Assembly: GCA_023388075.1 (NCBI GenBank)
Contig: JAEWGX010000045.1
Coordinates: 1 to 59,355, forward strand
Reading direction: 5' to 3'
DNA length: 59,355 nucleotides
From: Pseudomonadota bacterium
GTDB lineage: Bacteria; Pseudomonadota; Gammaproteobacteria; Burkholderiales; Burkholderiaceae_E
A program made the translations under genes and the position numbers. A model generated the notes under the pieces. It did no database searches. It was given only the letters and a program-made list of their open reading frames with translations, and had not been told where the DNA came from. Positions 30,990 to 38,915 of this stretch are shown here, one piece after another (positions within the stretch are counted from its first letter, which is position 1; each line of letters starts with the position of its first letter).

Positions 30990-31721
30990 ATGATCACCAA
31001 CGCCGCTACCGGCACGAACGTCCACGAGATCGCCGACGGTATCTACCGCATCAATACCCCGATCGATTTTCCTGACGGCCAGGGGTTCAGCTTCAACCAG
31101 TACCTGCTGGTCGACGATGCGCCGGTGCTGTTCCACACCGGTCCGCGGCGCATCTTTCCAGTGGTGAGCGAGGCCGTCGCCGCGATCATGCCCGTCGCCC
31201 GGCTGCGCTACGTCGGGTTGTCTCACGTGGAGGCCGACGAGTGTGGTGCGTTGAACGAATGGCTGGCGTGCGCGCCGCACGCCGAGCCGCTGTGCGGACA
31301 ACTCGCCGCCGCCGTCTCGATCGAGGACATGGCGGACCGTCCGCCGCGCGCCCTGGCGGATGGCGAGACGCTCGCGATCGGCCGCCACGCGTTGCAGTGG
31401 TTCGATACCCCCCATGTGCCGCACGGCTGGGAATGCGGCCTGATGATGGATTCGCTGACCGGCACCTTCTTCTGCGGCGACCTGTTCACCCAGCCGGGGC
31501 ACGGCGAGAAGGCTTTGACCGATGCCGACATCCTGGCGCCCAGCGAGGCGTTTCGCCAGCCGATGGACTATTTCTCGCACGCGCCACAGACAGCCGCGAT
31601 CCTCACCCGCCTTGCCGAGCACGGGCCGCGGACCCTGGGGTGCATGCACGGCAGCGCGTGGCAGGGCGATGGCGGCGCGTTGCTTCGAGAGTTGGCGAAG
31701 GCGCTCGGTGACAGGCGATGA
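30990..31721 (+). CDS. Stand-alone diiron metallo-beta-lactamase-fold protein (ODP/flavodiiron-like)
   Basis: A 243-residue MBL-fold protein. The standard HxHxDH motif is replaced by H79-x-E81-x-D83. The remaining ligands can be placed at H145, D164 and H220, exactly the pattern of the diiron centre of flavodiiron proteins. It has no flavodoxin or rubredoxin domain. Stand-alone proteins of this type (such as the oxygen-binding diiron protein of spirochaete chemotaxis) bind O2 and can act as sensors. GGAG precedes ATG 30990. It lies between cysK and a gene for a lone PAS domain, which fits an oxygen- or NO-related role (inference). Confidence 0.78.
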   Translation: MITNAATGTNVHEIADGIYRINTPIDFPDGQGFSFNQYLLVDDAPVLFHTGPRRIFPVVSEAVAAIMPVARLRYVGLSHVEADECGALNEWLACAPHAEPLCGQLAAAVSIEDMADRPPRALADGETLAIGRHALQWFDTPHVPHGWECGLMMDSLTGTFFCGDLFTQPGHGEKALTDADILAPSEAFRQPMDYFSHAPQTAAILTRLAEHGPRTLGCMHGSAWQGDGGALLRELAKALGDRR

Positions 31722-31778
31722 GAGCCAGGAGCCGTTCATGCACGGCTAGCGCAGCTTGACCAGGGAGGAATCATTGCG

Positions 31779-32195
31779 GTGGAAACCGAGTCTGGAGACG
31801 TATCGTCACTGTCAGGCCTGCTCCTCGAGCAGGCCCCCGACGCGCTCATCTTCGCCGACCTGAAGGGGATCATCCGGCTCTGGAACGCGGCCGCGGAGCG
31901 GCTCTTCGGCTTTGCCGCCAGTGAAGTCATTGGCAGCAGCCTGGACGTGATCATTCCGGAACGGTTCCGGCAGGCCCACTGGCGCGGATTCGACCGCGCC
32001 ATCGCCGAGGGGACCACCAAGTACGCTGGCCAGGCGCTGGTCACCCGGGCCGTCCACAAGGAGGGCCGGACACTATACGTCGAGCTTGCGTTCGCGCTGC
32101 CCCGAGATGGCGCCGGCGAGGTGGTGGGGGTGCTGGCCAGCGCGCGGGACGGAACCGAGAGGTATCTCGCCGGCAGGCAGCGGTCTGCACAATAG
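31779..32195 (+). CDS. Single PAS-domain protein
   Basis: A 138-residue soluble protein that is almost entirely one PAS domain (about 12-130), with A-P-D-A-L-I-F-A-D near 19 and I-R-L-W-N-A-A-A-E-R-L-F-G near 32-44. It has no kinase, cyclase or DNA-binding module. It starts at GTG 31779 behind AGGGAGGAA (31762-31770); no upstream ATG is in frame. It follows the diiron MBL-fold gene by 57 bases in the same direction. It may sense a ligand or redox state and act by protein contact. Its partner is unknown. Confidence 0.75.
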   Translation: METESGDVSSLSGLLLEQAPDALIFADLKGIIRLWNAAAERLFGFAASEVIGSSLDVIIPERFRQAHWRGFDRAIAEGTTKYAGQALVTRAVHKEGRTLYVELAFALPRDGAGEVVGVLASARDGTERYLAGRQRSAQ

Positions 32196-32231
32196 GAGGT
32201 CGTCGGCGCCAAGAGGGCCGTGACCATTGCC

Positions 32232-33023
32232 TCAGGGCTCGGTTCTATCGGGCCGCGCTGCGGCGCGCAACGGCTCCAACTCCGCCTCCAGGATCCGGTG
32301 CAGCCCATGCTGCTCGGCTTGAATCGCTTTCAGGGGTCCGCCAACGCTAAGCGAGATAGCGGGTCGGCCGACGGGTACGGGTACCAGAACCGCCAGCGCT
32401 GCGATGCCCGGCATCGATGTTCCCGGAGAAAGGGAAAACCCCCTGCGTTTGGTCTTGGCGCGCTCGGCCAGCGCATCCGTCAGTCGAACCCGGAGTTGCG
32501 GATCCGACTCGAGCGCATTGGCTTTGCGCAGTAGAAGTGCGATGTCTTTCTCGGGTACTGTGGTCAGCAGGATCCGCCCGGCAGCGCTGCGAAAGAGCGG
32601 GCGACGCGAGCCCAGGTCCGCCACTGCCGAGTCCTTTCGCGTACCCTGAAGCACATGCATATGGCGCACATGGACCCCCTCGACTTTGCCCATCATGACG
32701 GTATGACCGCAGGCATCACGCACTCGCGTCATCAGCCGCAGCATGCCGGCGCCGGAGAACAGGTCGGCCTCGATCCAGGCGGTCGCGAGGGCCAGACGGA
32801 TGTTGGGCACGTACATCCCCGATCGGGGGTCGTGATCGAAGTAGCCCAGGTCGCACAGGCTGCGCAGCAGCATCGACGTGCTGGATTGCGGATAGCCGAG
32901 CGTCGTGCACACCTCCTTGACAGTGGCCGGCTTCTGCCACTGCGAGAAGAACTCCAGTAGTTCCAACACCCGCTGGGCCGACTTGACACCGCGGACGAGA
33001 GCTTCCTTCGGAGCGGCACCCAT
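32232..33023 (-). CDS. IclR family transcriptional regulator
   Basis: A 263-residue regulator with an N-terminal winged helix-turn-helix (about 10-70; S-A-Q-R-V-L-E-L-L, then T-V-K-E-V-C-T-T-L-G-Y-P-Q-S-S) and an effector-binding IclR domain (about 85-250). It is divergent from the crotonase/CaiB/Bug operon across a 74-base gap that holds a near-perfect palindrome, so it very likely regulates that operon in response to its acid or CoA-ester substrate. Base composition is less GC-rich than in the flanking genes. Confidence 0.88.
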   Translation of the reverse strand: MGAAPKEALVRGVKSAQRVLELLEFFSQWQKPATVKEVCTTLGYPQSSTSMLLRSLCDLGYFDHDPRSGMYVPNIRLALATAWIEADLFSGAGMLRLMTRVRDACGHTVMMGKVEGVHVRHMHVLQGTRKDSAVADLGSRRPLFRSAAGRILLTTVPEKDIALLLRKANALESDPQLRVRLTDALAERAKTKRRGFSLSPGTSMPGIAALAVLVPVPVGRPAISLSVGGPLKAIQAEQHGLHRILEAELEPLRAAARPDRTEP

Positions 33024-33042
33024 ATCAAGGACATGATACTGG

Positions 33043-33056
33043 ATCGCATATGTGAT
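33043..33056. promoter_or_regulatory. Candidate IclR operator
   Basis: ATCGCATATGTGAT, a 14-base palindrome with a single mismatched pair (12 of 14 positions symmetric), lies in the 74-base divergent gap, 20 bases from the regulator start and 42 bases from the crotonase start. Confidence 0.5.
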
Positions 33057-33097
33057 TCAAGGCGGCATGGCTGGCCATCAGGCGGCACAGTAGCAGG

Positions 33098-33910
33098 ATG
33101 CCTGGCAAAACTATCCCGGAGACACCATCTGCCGGAGCGGCAGTGAGTGAATCGACGCCGGTTCTGACGCTGGATGGGCCCCTCGCGGTAATAACACTGA
33201 ATCGGCCGACCCATCGCCATCGCTTGCACGCCGCGGACCTGGTTGTCCTGAAGGACCATCTGAGCCGGATCGACGCCGATCCGGCGATCCGTGTTGCGGT
33301 ATTGCAGTCGGACGCAACCGCGGCGAATGGTGTCTTCTGTGCCGGCTACCACATCGGGGAGCATGGCGCCGAAGCCGACGATGCGACCTTCGCCCAGATA
33401 GTCGATATGCTCGAGGATCTACGACCACCAACCCTCTGCGCCCTGAGTGGCGATGTGTATGGTGGTGCCACCGATCTCGTTCTCGCCTGCGACTTCACGA
33501 TCGCCGTTGACACGGTTCGGATGCGGATGCCCGCCGCGGCGCTGGGACTGCACTATTACCCCAGCGGCATTGTCCGCTACGTGTCGCGTCTAGGGGTGCT
33601 CCAGGCCAAGCGCGCATTTCTCACGGCGACCCATTTCGAAGCGGACGAGTTGCTGGCGATCGGGTACGTCCAAGCGCTTACCCAAGCCGACCGACTGGCG
33701 GAAGAGATCACCGCGCTGGCTGCACGGATCGTGCAACTCGCACCCATGGCCGTACAGCTCTTGAAGAGATCGATAAACGAAGTGGCACGGGGCGACTACG
33801 ATCCCGCACGATTGCTCGCCAGGCAGCGGGACACTCAAGCGTCACGGGACTTCACCGAAGGCCAGGCCGCATTCTTCGAACGCCGGCCGCCGCACTTCAC
33901 TGGTCACTAG
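33098..33910 (+). CDS. Enoyl-CoA hydratase/isomerase (crotonase) family protein
   Basis: A 270-residue crotonase-fold protein. The oxyanion-hole segments are F-C-A-G-Y-H near residue 80 and G-D-V-Y-G-G-A near 118-124. The two catalytic glutamates of true enoyl-CoA hydratases are not kept: the first position is D126 (G-G-A-T-D) and the second is A146 (M-P-A-A-A). Ordinary hydratase activity is therefore unlikely; an isomerase, decarboxylase or hydrolase of CoA esters is more plausible. An internal GTG at residue 16 could be the true start. It is first in an operon with a CoA transferase 13 bases downstream. Confidence 0.82.
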   Translation: MPGKTIPETPSAGAAVSESTPVLTLDGPLAVITLNRPTHRHRLHAADLVVLKDHLSRIDADPAIRVAVLQSDATAANGVFCAGYHIGEHGAEADDATFAQIVDMLEDLRPPTLCALSGDVYGGATDLVLACDFTIAVDTVRMRMPAAALGLHYYPSGIVRYVSRLGVLQAKRAFLTATHFEADELLAIGYVQALTQADRLAEEITALAARIVQLAPMAVQLLKRSINEVARGDYDPARLLARQRDTQASRDFTEGQAAFFERRPPHFTGH

Positions 33911-33923
33911 AAGAGGGGAATCG

Positions 33924-35165
33924 GTGTTTGCAACGTCGAATCCTCACCGTCCGCTAGAAGGGGTGACGGTTCTCGAGTTCGCGCAGATCATGGCCGGGCC
34001 GGTATGCGGGCTGATGCTGGCCGATCTGGGGGCTGAGGTGATCAAGATCGAGAAGTTCCCGGCCGGAGACGACGCGCGGCACTACCAGAAGCCTGGCGAC
34101 ACCGGTTTGTCCCCAGCCTTTCGAATGATCAACCGCGACAAGCGGTCGCTGGCGGTCGACGTCCGGACGGACGCTGGTCGTGCCGTGATCGAGCGACTCG
34201 TCCGCCAGGCCGATGTCGTGACCGAGAATTTCCGCCGCGGGGTCATGGACAGGCTTGGACTCGGATTCGAACGCCTACTGGCCATCAACCCGGCAATCGT
34301 CTACTGCTCGATCAGTGGTTACGGGCATACCGGGCCTCTCGCGGACAAGGGTGGCTTCGATCTGATCCTTCAGGCTTTCAGCGGACTCATCGCCGCGACC
34401 GGGGAAGCAGACCGCCCGCCGGTCAAACCCGCCATCTCTGTTTCCGACGTCAACGCGGGGATCCTCGCCGCTCTTGGAATTCTGGCTGCATACGTGCACC
34501 GCCTGAAGACAGGCGAGGGCCAGCGGGTGGAGACCTCACTTCTTCAGGGCGCCATCCAGCAGACCTACTGGATGGCCGCAACCTGGTTTTCGACCGGCCG
34601 GGAAACTCCGCGACTCGGCACAGCGCATCCGCTGATCGCACCCTATCAGGTGTTTGCCTGCCAGGATCGCGGCATCGCGATTGGCGGTGCCAACGTGAAT
34701 GCTTGGGAGCGGATCTGCAGAGTGCTAGGGAAGCCGGAATGGCCGCGCGATCCACGATTCGAGACGCCGCAGGCTCGTGTCGCGAACCGAGCCGCCCTGC
34801 AGACAGCGATCGAGGCCGAACTGGCTCACGCAACCGCAGCCGAGTGGTGTGCTCGCTTTGATGCGGCGGGCGTACCGGTTGGCCCTGTCAACACGGTGGG
34901 TGAAGCGCTCGATCACGAACAGACCCGGGCTGTCGGTATGGTCGTCGACGTGGAGGACGGCCAGGGCGGTTTCGATCGTGGCATTGGTCTGCCCGTCACG
35001 CTGAGCCGTCGACAAAGCAAGGAATCCAGTCGCCGCGCGCCTCTTGTTGGCCAGCATTCGGTCGAGGTGCTCACGGCCTTCGGCTTTACCGTCGAAGAGA
35101 TACGGCAATTGTGCGCCACCAGCATCGTCTATCAGTCTGAGTGCAAGCCAGGAGATATGCCATGA
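33924..35165 (+). CDS. CaiB/BaiF family (class III) CoA transferase
   Basis: A 413-residue class III CoA transferase. It begins with the family motif L-E-F-A-Q-I-M-A-G-P and L-M-L-A-D-L-G-A-E-V-I-K-I-E. The catalytic aspartate is probably D175 in S-V-S-D-V-N-A-G. The GTG start at 33924 is preceded by AAGAGGGGAA. It transfers CoA between organic acids. Between a crotonase and a periplasmic organic-acid receptor, it probably activates the imported acid. Its stop overlaps the start of the receptor gene (ATGA). Confidence 0.9.
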   Translation: MFATSNPHRPLEGVTVLEFAQIMAGPVCGLMLADLGAEVIKIEKFPAGDDARHYQKPGDTGLSPAFRMINRDKRSLAVDVRTDAGRAVIERLVRQADVVTENFRRGVMDRLGLGFERLLAINPAIVYCSISGYGHTGPLADKGGFDLILQAFSGLIAATGEADRPPVKPAISVSDVNAGILAALGILAAYVHRLKTGEGQRVETSLLQGAIQQTYWMAATWFSTGRETPRLGTAHPLIAPYQVFACQDRGIAIGGANVNAWERICRVLGKPEWPRDPRFETPQARVANRAALQTAIEAELAHATAAEWCARFDAAGVPVGPVNTVGEALDHEQTRAVGMVVDVEDGQGGFDRGIGLPVTLSRRQSKESSRRAPLVGQHSVEVLTAFGFTVEEIRQLCATSIVYQSECKPGDMP

Positions 35166-36151
35166 AGCCGCCCCGTCTTCCAAGTTTGATTGCAGGAACG
35201 CTCCTGACAACCGCGCTGGCGATCGCAGCTCCGATCGCCTGGGCTCAGGACGCAGCACCCGTGCGCCTGCTGGTTGGTCTGGCTGCCGGCGGAAGCCTGG
35301 ACATACTCGCTCGCGAACTCGCCGTCGGCATGGAGAAAGCGCTTGGTCGACCCGTGGTCGTAGAGAACCGGGCTGGAGCCGGGGGCCAGATCGCGGCCCA
35401 GACGCTGAAGGCAGCACGACCGGACGGCAATACGCTACTGGTGACCAATAGCCATTCCCTGACAATGATTCCGAACGTGGTCCGGGATCCGGGCTATGAC
35501 GTCACCCGCGACTTCGTTCCCGTGGCACTGCTCGCCACCAATCCGGATGCTCTCGCTGCCAGCACCGTCACTATTGGCCACACACCGAAGGATCTCGCGG
35601 CGTTCGCCGACTGGGTTCGGAGGGAACCGGGCCGTGGCAACATCGGAGTGCCGGCGCCGGCGAGCGCACCGGACTTCACCGTGTCGGCCTTATCCAAAGC
35701 GCTCGACATCGATCTGCGCTCGGTTGCCTACCGCGGCGGCGCGCCGGTCGTACAAGACCTTCTGGCAGGGCAGATCGCCGCGGGCATCGCATCCGTCAGC
35801 GTCATGCAGTCGCAAGCGGCTAGCGGCAAGCTGAAACTGCTGGCGGTCAACGGCACTTCCCGCTCGCCACTGTCCCCGGATGTCCCGACCTTCGCCGAGC
35901 TCGGCATCCAGGGAATGGAGAGCCAGATGTTCATCGCCGTCATGGCACCATCCGGTACGCCCGAGCAACGGCTGCAGGCCTTGAGTGCGGCCATTGACAC
36001 GACAATGGCTCAGCCTAGGATGCGGGAGCGTTTGAGCTCCCTCGGCATGACGGTAGAACAAGGCAATGGAGAAGAGCTTGCAGAGCGCATCCGTCGTGCA
36101 GCCACGGCCGATGCCGGGATGGTTTCGCGGGCGGGCTTTGCGCCGCAGTAG
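35162..36151 (+). CDS. Bug-family tripartite tricarboxylate transporter receptor
   Basis: A 329-residue periplasmic binding protein (TctC/Bug). A Sec signal peptide ends at A-W-A-Q near residue 29. Family motifs are G-L-A-A-G-G-S-L-D-I-L-A-R and V-V-V-E-N-R-A-G-A-G-G. ATG 35162 overlaps the CoA-transferase stop and has AGGAG upstream. Bug receptors bind carboxylates and are abundant in Burkholderiales; here no TctA/TctB membrane genes are adjacent, which is common. It probably binds the acid metabolised by the same operon. Confidence 0.9.
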   Translation: MKPPRLPSLIAGTLLTTALAIAAPIAWAQDAAPVRLLVGLAAGGSLDILARELAVGMEKALGRPVVVENRAGAGGQIAAQTLKAARPDGNTLLVTNSHSLTMIPNVVRDPGYDVTRDFVPVALLATNPDALAASTVTIGHTPKDLAAFADWVRREPGRGNIGVPAPASAPDFTVSALSKALDIDLRSVAYRGGAPVVQDLLAGQIAAGIASVSVMQSQAASGKLKLLAVNGTSRSPLSPDVPTFAELGIQGMESQMFIAVMAPSGTPEQRLQALSAAIDTTMAQPRMRERLSSLGMTVEQGNGEELAERIRRAATADAGMVSRAGFAPQ

Positions 36152-36174
36152 CCAACGTCGAGAGATACTGCTGC

Positions 36175-36642
36175 CTACCAACCCACGGCGGCCAGCAGCG
36201 CCCTGCAGGTCATGTAGATCAGCAGGAGGGACCCGATGGTCCACCACGTCGCTCGGGTGTCGTGCGTCCTGGCGGTCAGGTACGCGCCGAAGTGCAGGAG
36301 GCGCGAGGCGACGTAGCCGTAGAGTACCCACTGAGCCTGCAGCAACGGCGGTTCGCTGAGGACGTAGAGGAAACCGGCAACCAGGAAGAAGGGCACGTTC
36401 TCCAGGTCATTGAGATGGATGCGACGAACGCGCTCCACCCGCTCGTCCGGCTCGAGCTGGCGAGGGCTGGGATCGGGGTTGAGTCGCGTCTTTCGCAGGT
36501 CCTCGGGCGAACGGAAGCCGCCGTTGGCCTGCATCATGCGACCCACGGTGAGCCACGACATTCCCACCGACTTCAGGATCATGAGCGACGCGGCAATCGC
36601 CCAGGTGGCGACGAGCGGACTTTGCAGTGTCATCGATTCCAT
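36175..36642 (-). CDS. MAPEG family membrane protein
   Basis: A 155-residue protein with four hydrophobic segments (about 10-30, 75-97, 100-120 and 130-150). The loop R-R-I-H-L-N-D-L-E-N-V-P-F-F matches the MAPEG family (microsomal glutathione transferase type), whose N-D-x-E-N motif contacts glutathione. AAGGA lies eight bases before ATG 36642; a second in-frame ATG is three codons in. It is transcribed with, or just after, the disulfide-type flavoprotein gene 65 bases upstream. Membrane glutathione transferase or peroxidase activity is possible. Confidence 0.83.
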   Translation of the reverse strand: MESMTLQSPLVATWAIAASLMILKSVGMSWLTVGRMMQANGGFRSPEDLRKTRLNPDPSPRQLEPDERVERVRRIHLNDLENVPFFLVAGFLYVLSEPPLLQAQWVLYGYVASRLLHFGAYLTARTHDTRATWWTIGSLLLIYMTCRALLAAVGW

Positions 36643-36707
36643 GGTCAGATTCCTTGCGTTTTGCCGCTCCAGGGCCGTTCCTCGGAGCCGCAGCCGGGAC
36701 CCGGCGC

Positions 36708-38084
36708 CTAATCTGGTGGCGCCAATTGCCCGAGCACCGTCGGCAGCAGCTCGCTCACAGTGGGATGAATGCGCATCCGTTGCAGAAATGCCGGATAGGG
36801 GAGCCTGTCGTAGACTGCATCGAGCAGCGAGTGGACCACCTCGTCGGCGCCGGTGCCGAGCAAGGACGCGCCCAGGATCCGCTTGGAGTCGCGCTCGACA
36901 TGGATCTTCAGGAATCCCTCGCTCTCGCCCTTCTCCCTCGCTCGGGCCACCCGGGTCATCGGGATCTTGCCGACCTGCGAATCGATGCCAGCCTTGCGGA
37001 TTTCGCGGGCGTTCATGCCCACCCGCCCAAGCGGCGGATCGGTGAAGAGCGCATACACCGGCACCCGGTCGGTATGCTTGCGTCCGGCATTCGCGAGCAG
37101 GTTGTCCGCGACGATCTCGTAGTCGTTGTAGGCGGTGTGCGTGAAGGCGCCCTTGCCGTTGCAGTCGCCGAGCGCCCAGACCCGCGGATTGGAGGTGCGA
37201 AGCGCCTCGTCGACCTCGATGTAGCCGCGACTGTCCCGCTCGACGCCGGCCGCGTCCAGGCCGAGATCGTCGGTGTTCGGCGTTCGGCCCATCGCGAGCA
37301 GCAGGTGCGTACCGCCCACACGGGGCTCGCCACGGCCGCATTCGACACCGACCGAGAGCCCGTCGCGCTCGCGTCGAACGTCGATGCAGGTGGCTTCGCA
37401 TCTCAGGTGGATCCCCTCGTTCCGCAGGAACGCCTCGATCGCCTCCGACACGTCCTCGTCTTCCCGTGCCACTACCTGGGGGCTCTTCTCCACCACCGTC
37501 ACTTGGGCACCGAAGCGGCGCATCATCTGCGCGAACTCGAGGCCGACGTAGCTGCCGCCGATCACGACGAGGTGCTCCGGCACCGAGTCGAGCGCCATCA
37601 TGTCGACGCTGGTCAGGAACGGCACGGTGTCGAGGCCCGGAAGCGGAGGCACGAGCGGCCGTCCGCCCACGTCGAGGAAGATCCGGTCGGCGGTGAGGCG
37701 CTCGCCGTTCACCTCGACGATCGCCGCATCCTTGAATCGCGCATGGCCGCGATACACGGTTGTGCGCTCCAGGCCGTCCATCCACTGTTCCACGCCGTCG
37801 CGGGACCTGGCCACGATCGCGTCCTTGCGGGCCCTGACCTTCGCCATGTCGACGCGCGGCAAGCTGTCGAGCACGACGCCGTATTCGCCGGCACGCCGGG
37901 CGATCTGCGCGCAATAGGCGCTCGCGATCATCGCCTTTGTCGGCGTGCACCCGTCGTTCACGCAGGTCCCGCCGAAGCGCCCGCGTTCGATCACCGCCAC
38001 CTTCATTCCGGAGCCGGCGAGGCGGGCCGCGAGCGGCGGACCGGCCTGTCCGGTGCCGATCACGATCGCGTCGAAGGTGTGCAT
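36708..38084 (-). CDS. Pyridine nucleotide-disulfide oxidoreductase (mercuric-reductase-like, class I)
   Basis: A 458-residue FAD protein. The FAD motif I-G-T-G-Q-A-G-P is at residues 9-16 and the redox-active disulfide is in G-G-T-C-V-N-D-G-C-T-P-T-K (cysteines four residues apart). The NAD(P) motif I-G-G-S-Y-V-G-L-E is near 175-183, and the dimerisation domain ends in R-M-R-I-H-P-T-V-S-E. It lacks the N-terminal HMA domain and C-terminal Cys-Cys pair of true mercuric reductase, so that reaction is unlikely. The substrate is unknown. The neighbouring MAPEG gene suggests a thiol or detoxification setting. Confidence 0.87.
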   Translation of the reverse strand: MHTFDAIVIGTGQAGPPLAARLAGSGMKVAVIERGRFGGTCVNDGCTPTKAMIASAYCAQIARRAGEYGVVLDSLPRVDMAKVRARKDAIVARSRDGVEQWMDGLERTTVYRGHARFKDAAIVEVNGERLTADRIFLDVGGRPLVPPLPGLDTVPFLTSVDMMALDSVPEHLVVIGGSYVGLEFAQMMRRFGAQVTVVEKSPQVVAREDEDVSEAIEAFLRNEGIHLRCEATCIDVRRERDGLSVGVECGRGEPRVGGTHLLLAMGRTPNTDDLGLDAAGVERDSRGYIEVDEALRTSNPRVWALGDCNGKGAFTHTAYNDYEIVADNLLANAGRKHTDRVPVYALFTDPPLGRVGMNAREIRKAGIDSQVGKIPMTRVARAREKGESEGFLKIHVERDSKRILGASLLGTGADEVVHSLLDAVYDRLPYPAFLQRMRIHPTVSELLPTVLGQLAPPD

Positions 38085-38289
38085 CGTTTCAGCCTCCCGC
38101 GCGTCGGGCCCTGCGCCGTCGTAGAGCCATCCATTCGCGCTTCAGGCACAGCATGCGCCTCGCCGCCGGTCGCTTCAAGTCGGGACCGCGTTTGCCGCTG
38201 CGTGTGGACGCTACACTTCCCGGGCGGCAGGCGTGCCCGACCTTCCTGGACGGCACACCTGCCTGGCGCGATCTTACTGGAGAGCCAAC

Positions 38290-38904
38290 GTGTGGTGGGA
38301 GCAGATCCTGGCGACGTTGCAGCATGAGTTCTCGGATCTGGGCGACCTGACGGACGTCGCGCGCGTGAGCGTTCGGCTGCTGGTCGCGCTCGCTCTGGGG
38401 GCGCTGCTCGGCTACGAACGCGAATCGGTCGGGGCCGCCGCCGGGCTGCGCACCCACATGCTGGTGGCCATGGGCTCCGCGCTGTTCGCGCTGGTGCCGC
38501 TGCAGGCCGGGATGCCGCTGCAGGACATGTCGCGCGTGATGCAGGGGATCATTGCCGGGGTCGGGTTCCTGGGCGCGGGGGCCATCCTCAAGATGCGCAA
38601 CGGCGAGATCTCCGGGCTGACGACCGCGGCGGGCATCTGGCTGACCGCGGCCGTGGGCGTGGCGGCCGGCCTCGGACTGATCGCGACCGCCCTCCTGAGC
38701 GCATTCCTGGCATGGGTCGTACTTTCGGTTCTCCGGCGCATCAAGGATCGGATCGAGACCTTCGACGATCAGGCCGCCGCCGATGCACGTGCGAGGGCGC
38801 GGCGCGCACCGGACTCGCGGGGGGCGGCACCGGACGGGCCCGCCGAGGACGGCGAGGTCCTGCAGCTCCAGGATCCGGGAGGAAGGGAGGTGGACGGCAG
38901 GTGA
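38290..38904 (+). CDS. MgtC/SapB family membrane protein
   Basis: A 204-residue protein with four or five membrane segments. Family motifs are L-G-Y-E-R-E near residue 42, A-A-G-L-R-T-H-M-L-V near 53 and G-V-G-F-L-G-A-G-A-I near 96. A charged cytoplasmic tail (about 155-204) is rich in Ala, Asp and Arg and poorly conserved. GTG 38290 is preceded by TGGAGAG; an upstream in-frame start lacks this. MgtC proteins affect magnesium-starvation survival and ATP-synthase activity in some bacteria; bulk Mg transport is not established for the family. Confidence 0.87.
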   Translation: MWWEQILATLQHEFSDLGDLTDVARVSVRLLVALALGALLGYERESVGAAAGLRTHMLVAMGSALFALVPLQAGMPLQDMSRVMQGIIAGVGFLGAGAILKMRNGEISGLTTAAGIWLTAAVGVAAGLGLIATALLSAFLAWVVLSVLRRIKDRIETFDDQAAADARARARRAPDSRGAAPDGPAEDGEVLQLQDPGGREVDGR

Positions 38905-38915
38905 GCAGGGAAGAC

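Noticed and set aside
33098..33910. A standard enoyl-CoA hydratase call
   Set aside because: Both catalytic glutamate positions are changed (D126, A146), so only the superfamily is assigned.
36708..38084. Mercuric reductase (merA)
   Set aside because: No N-terminal HMA domain, no C-terminal cysteine pair and no mer genes nearby; only the general class I disulfide-reductase fold is supported.
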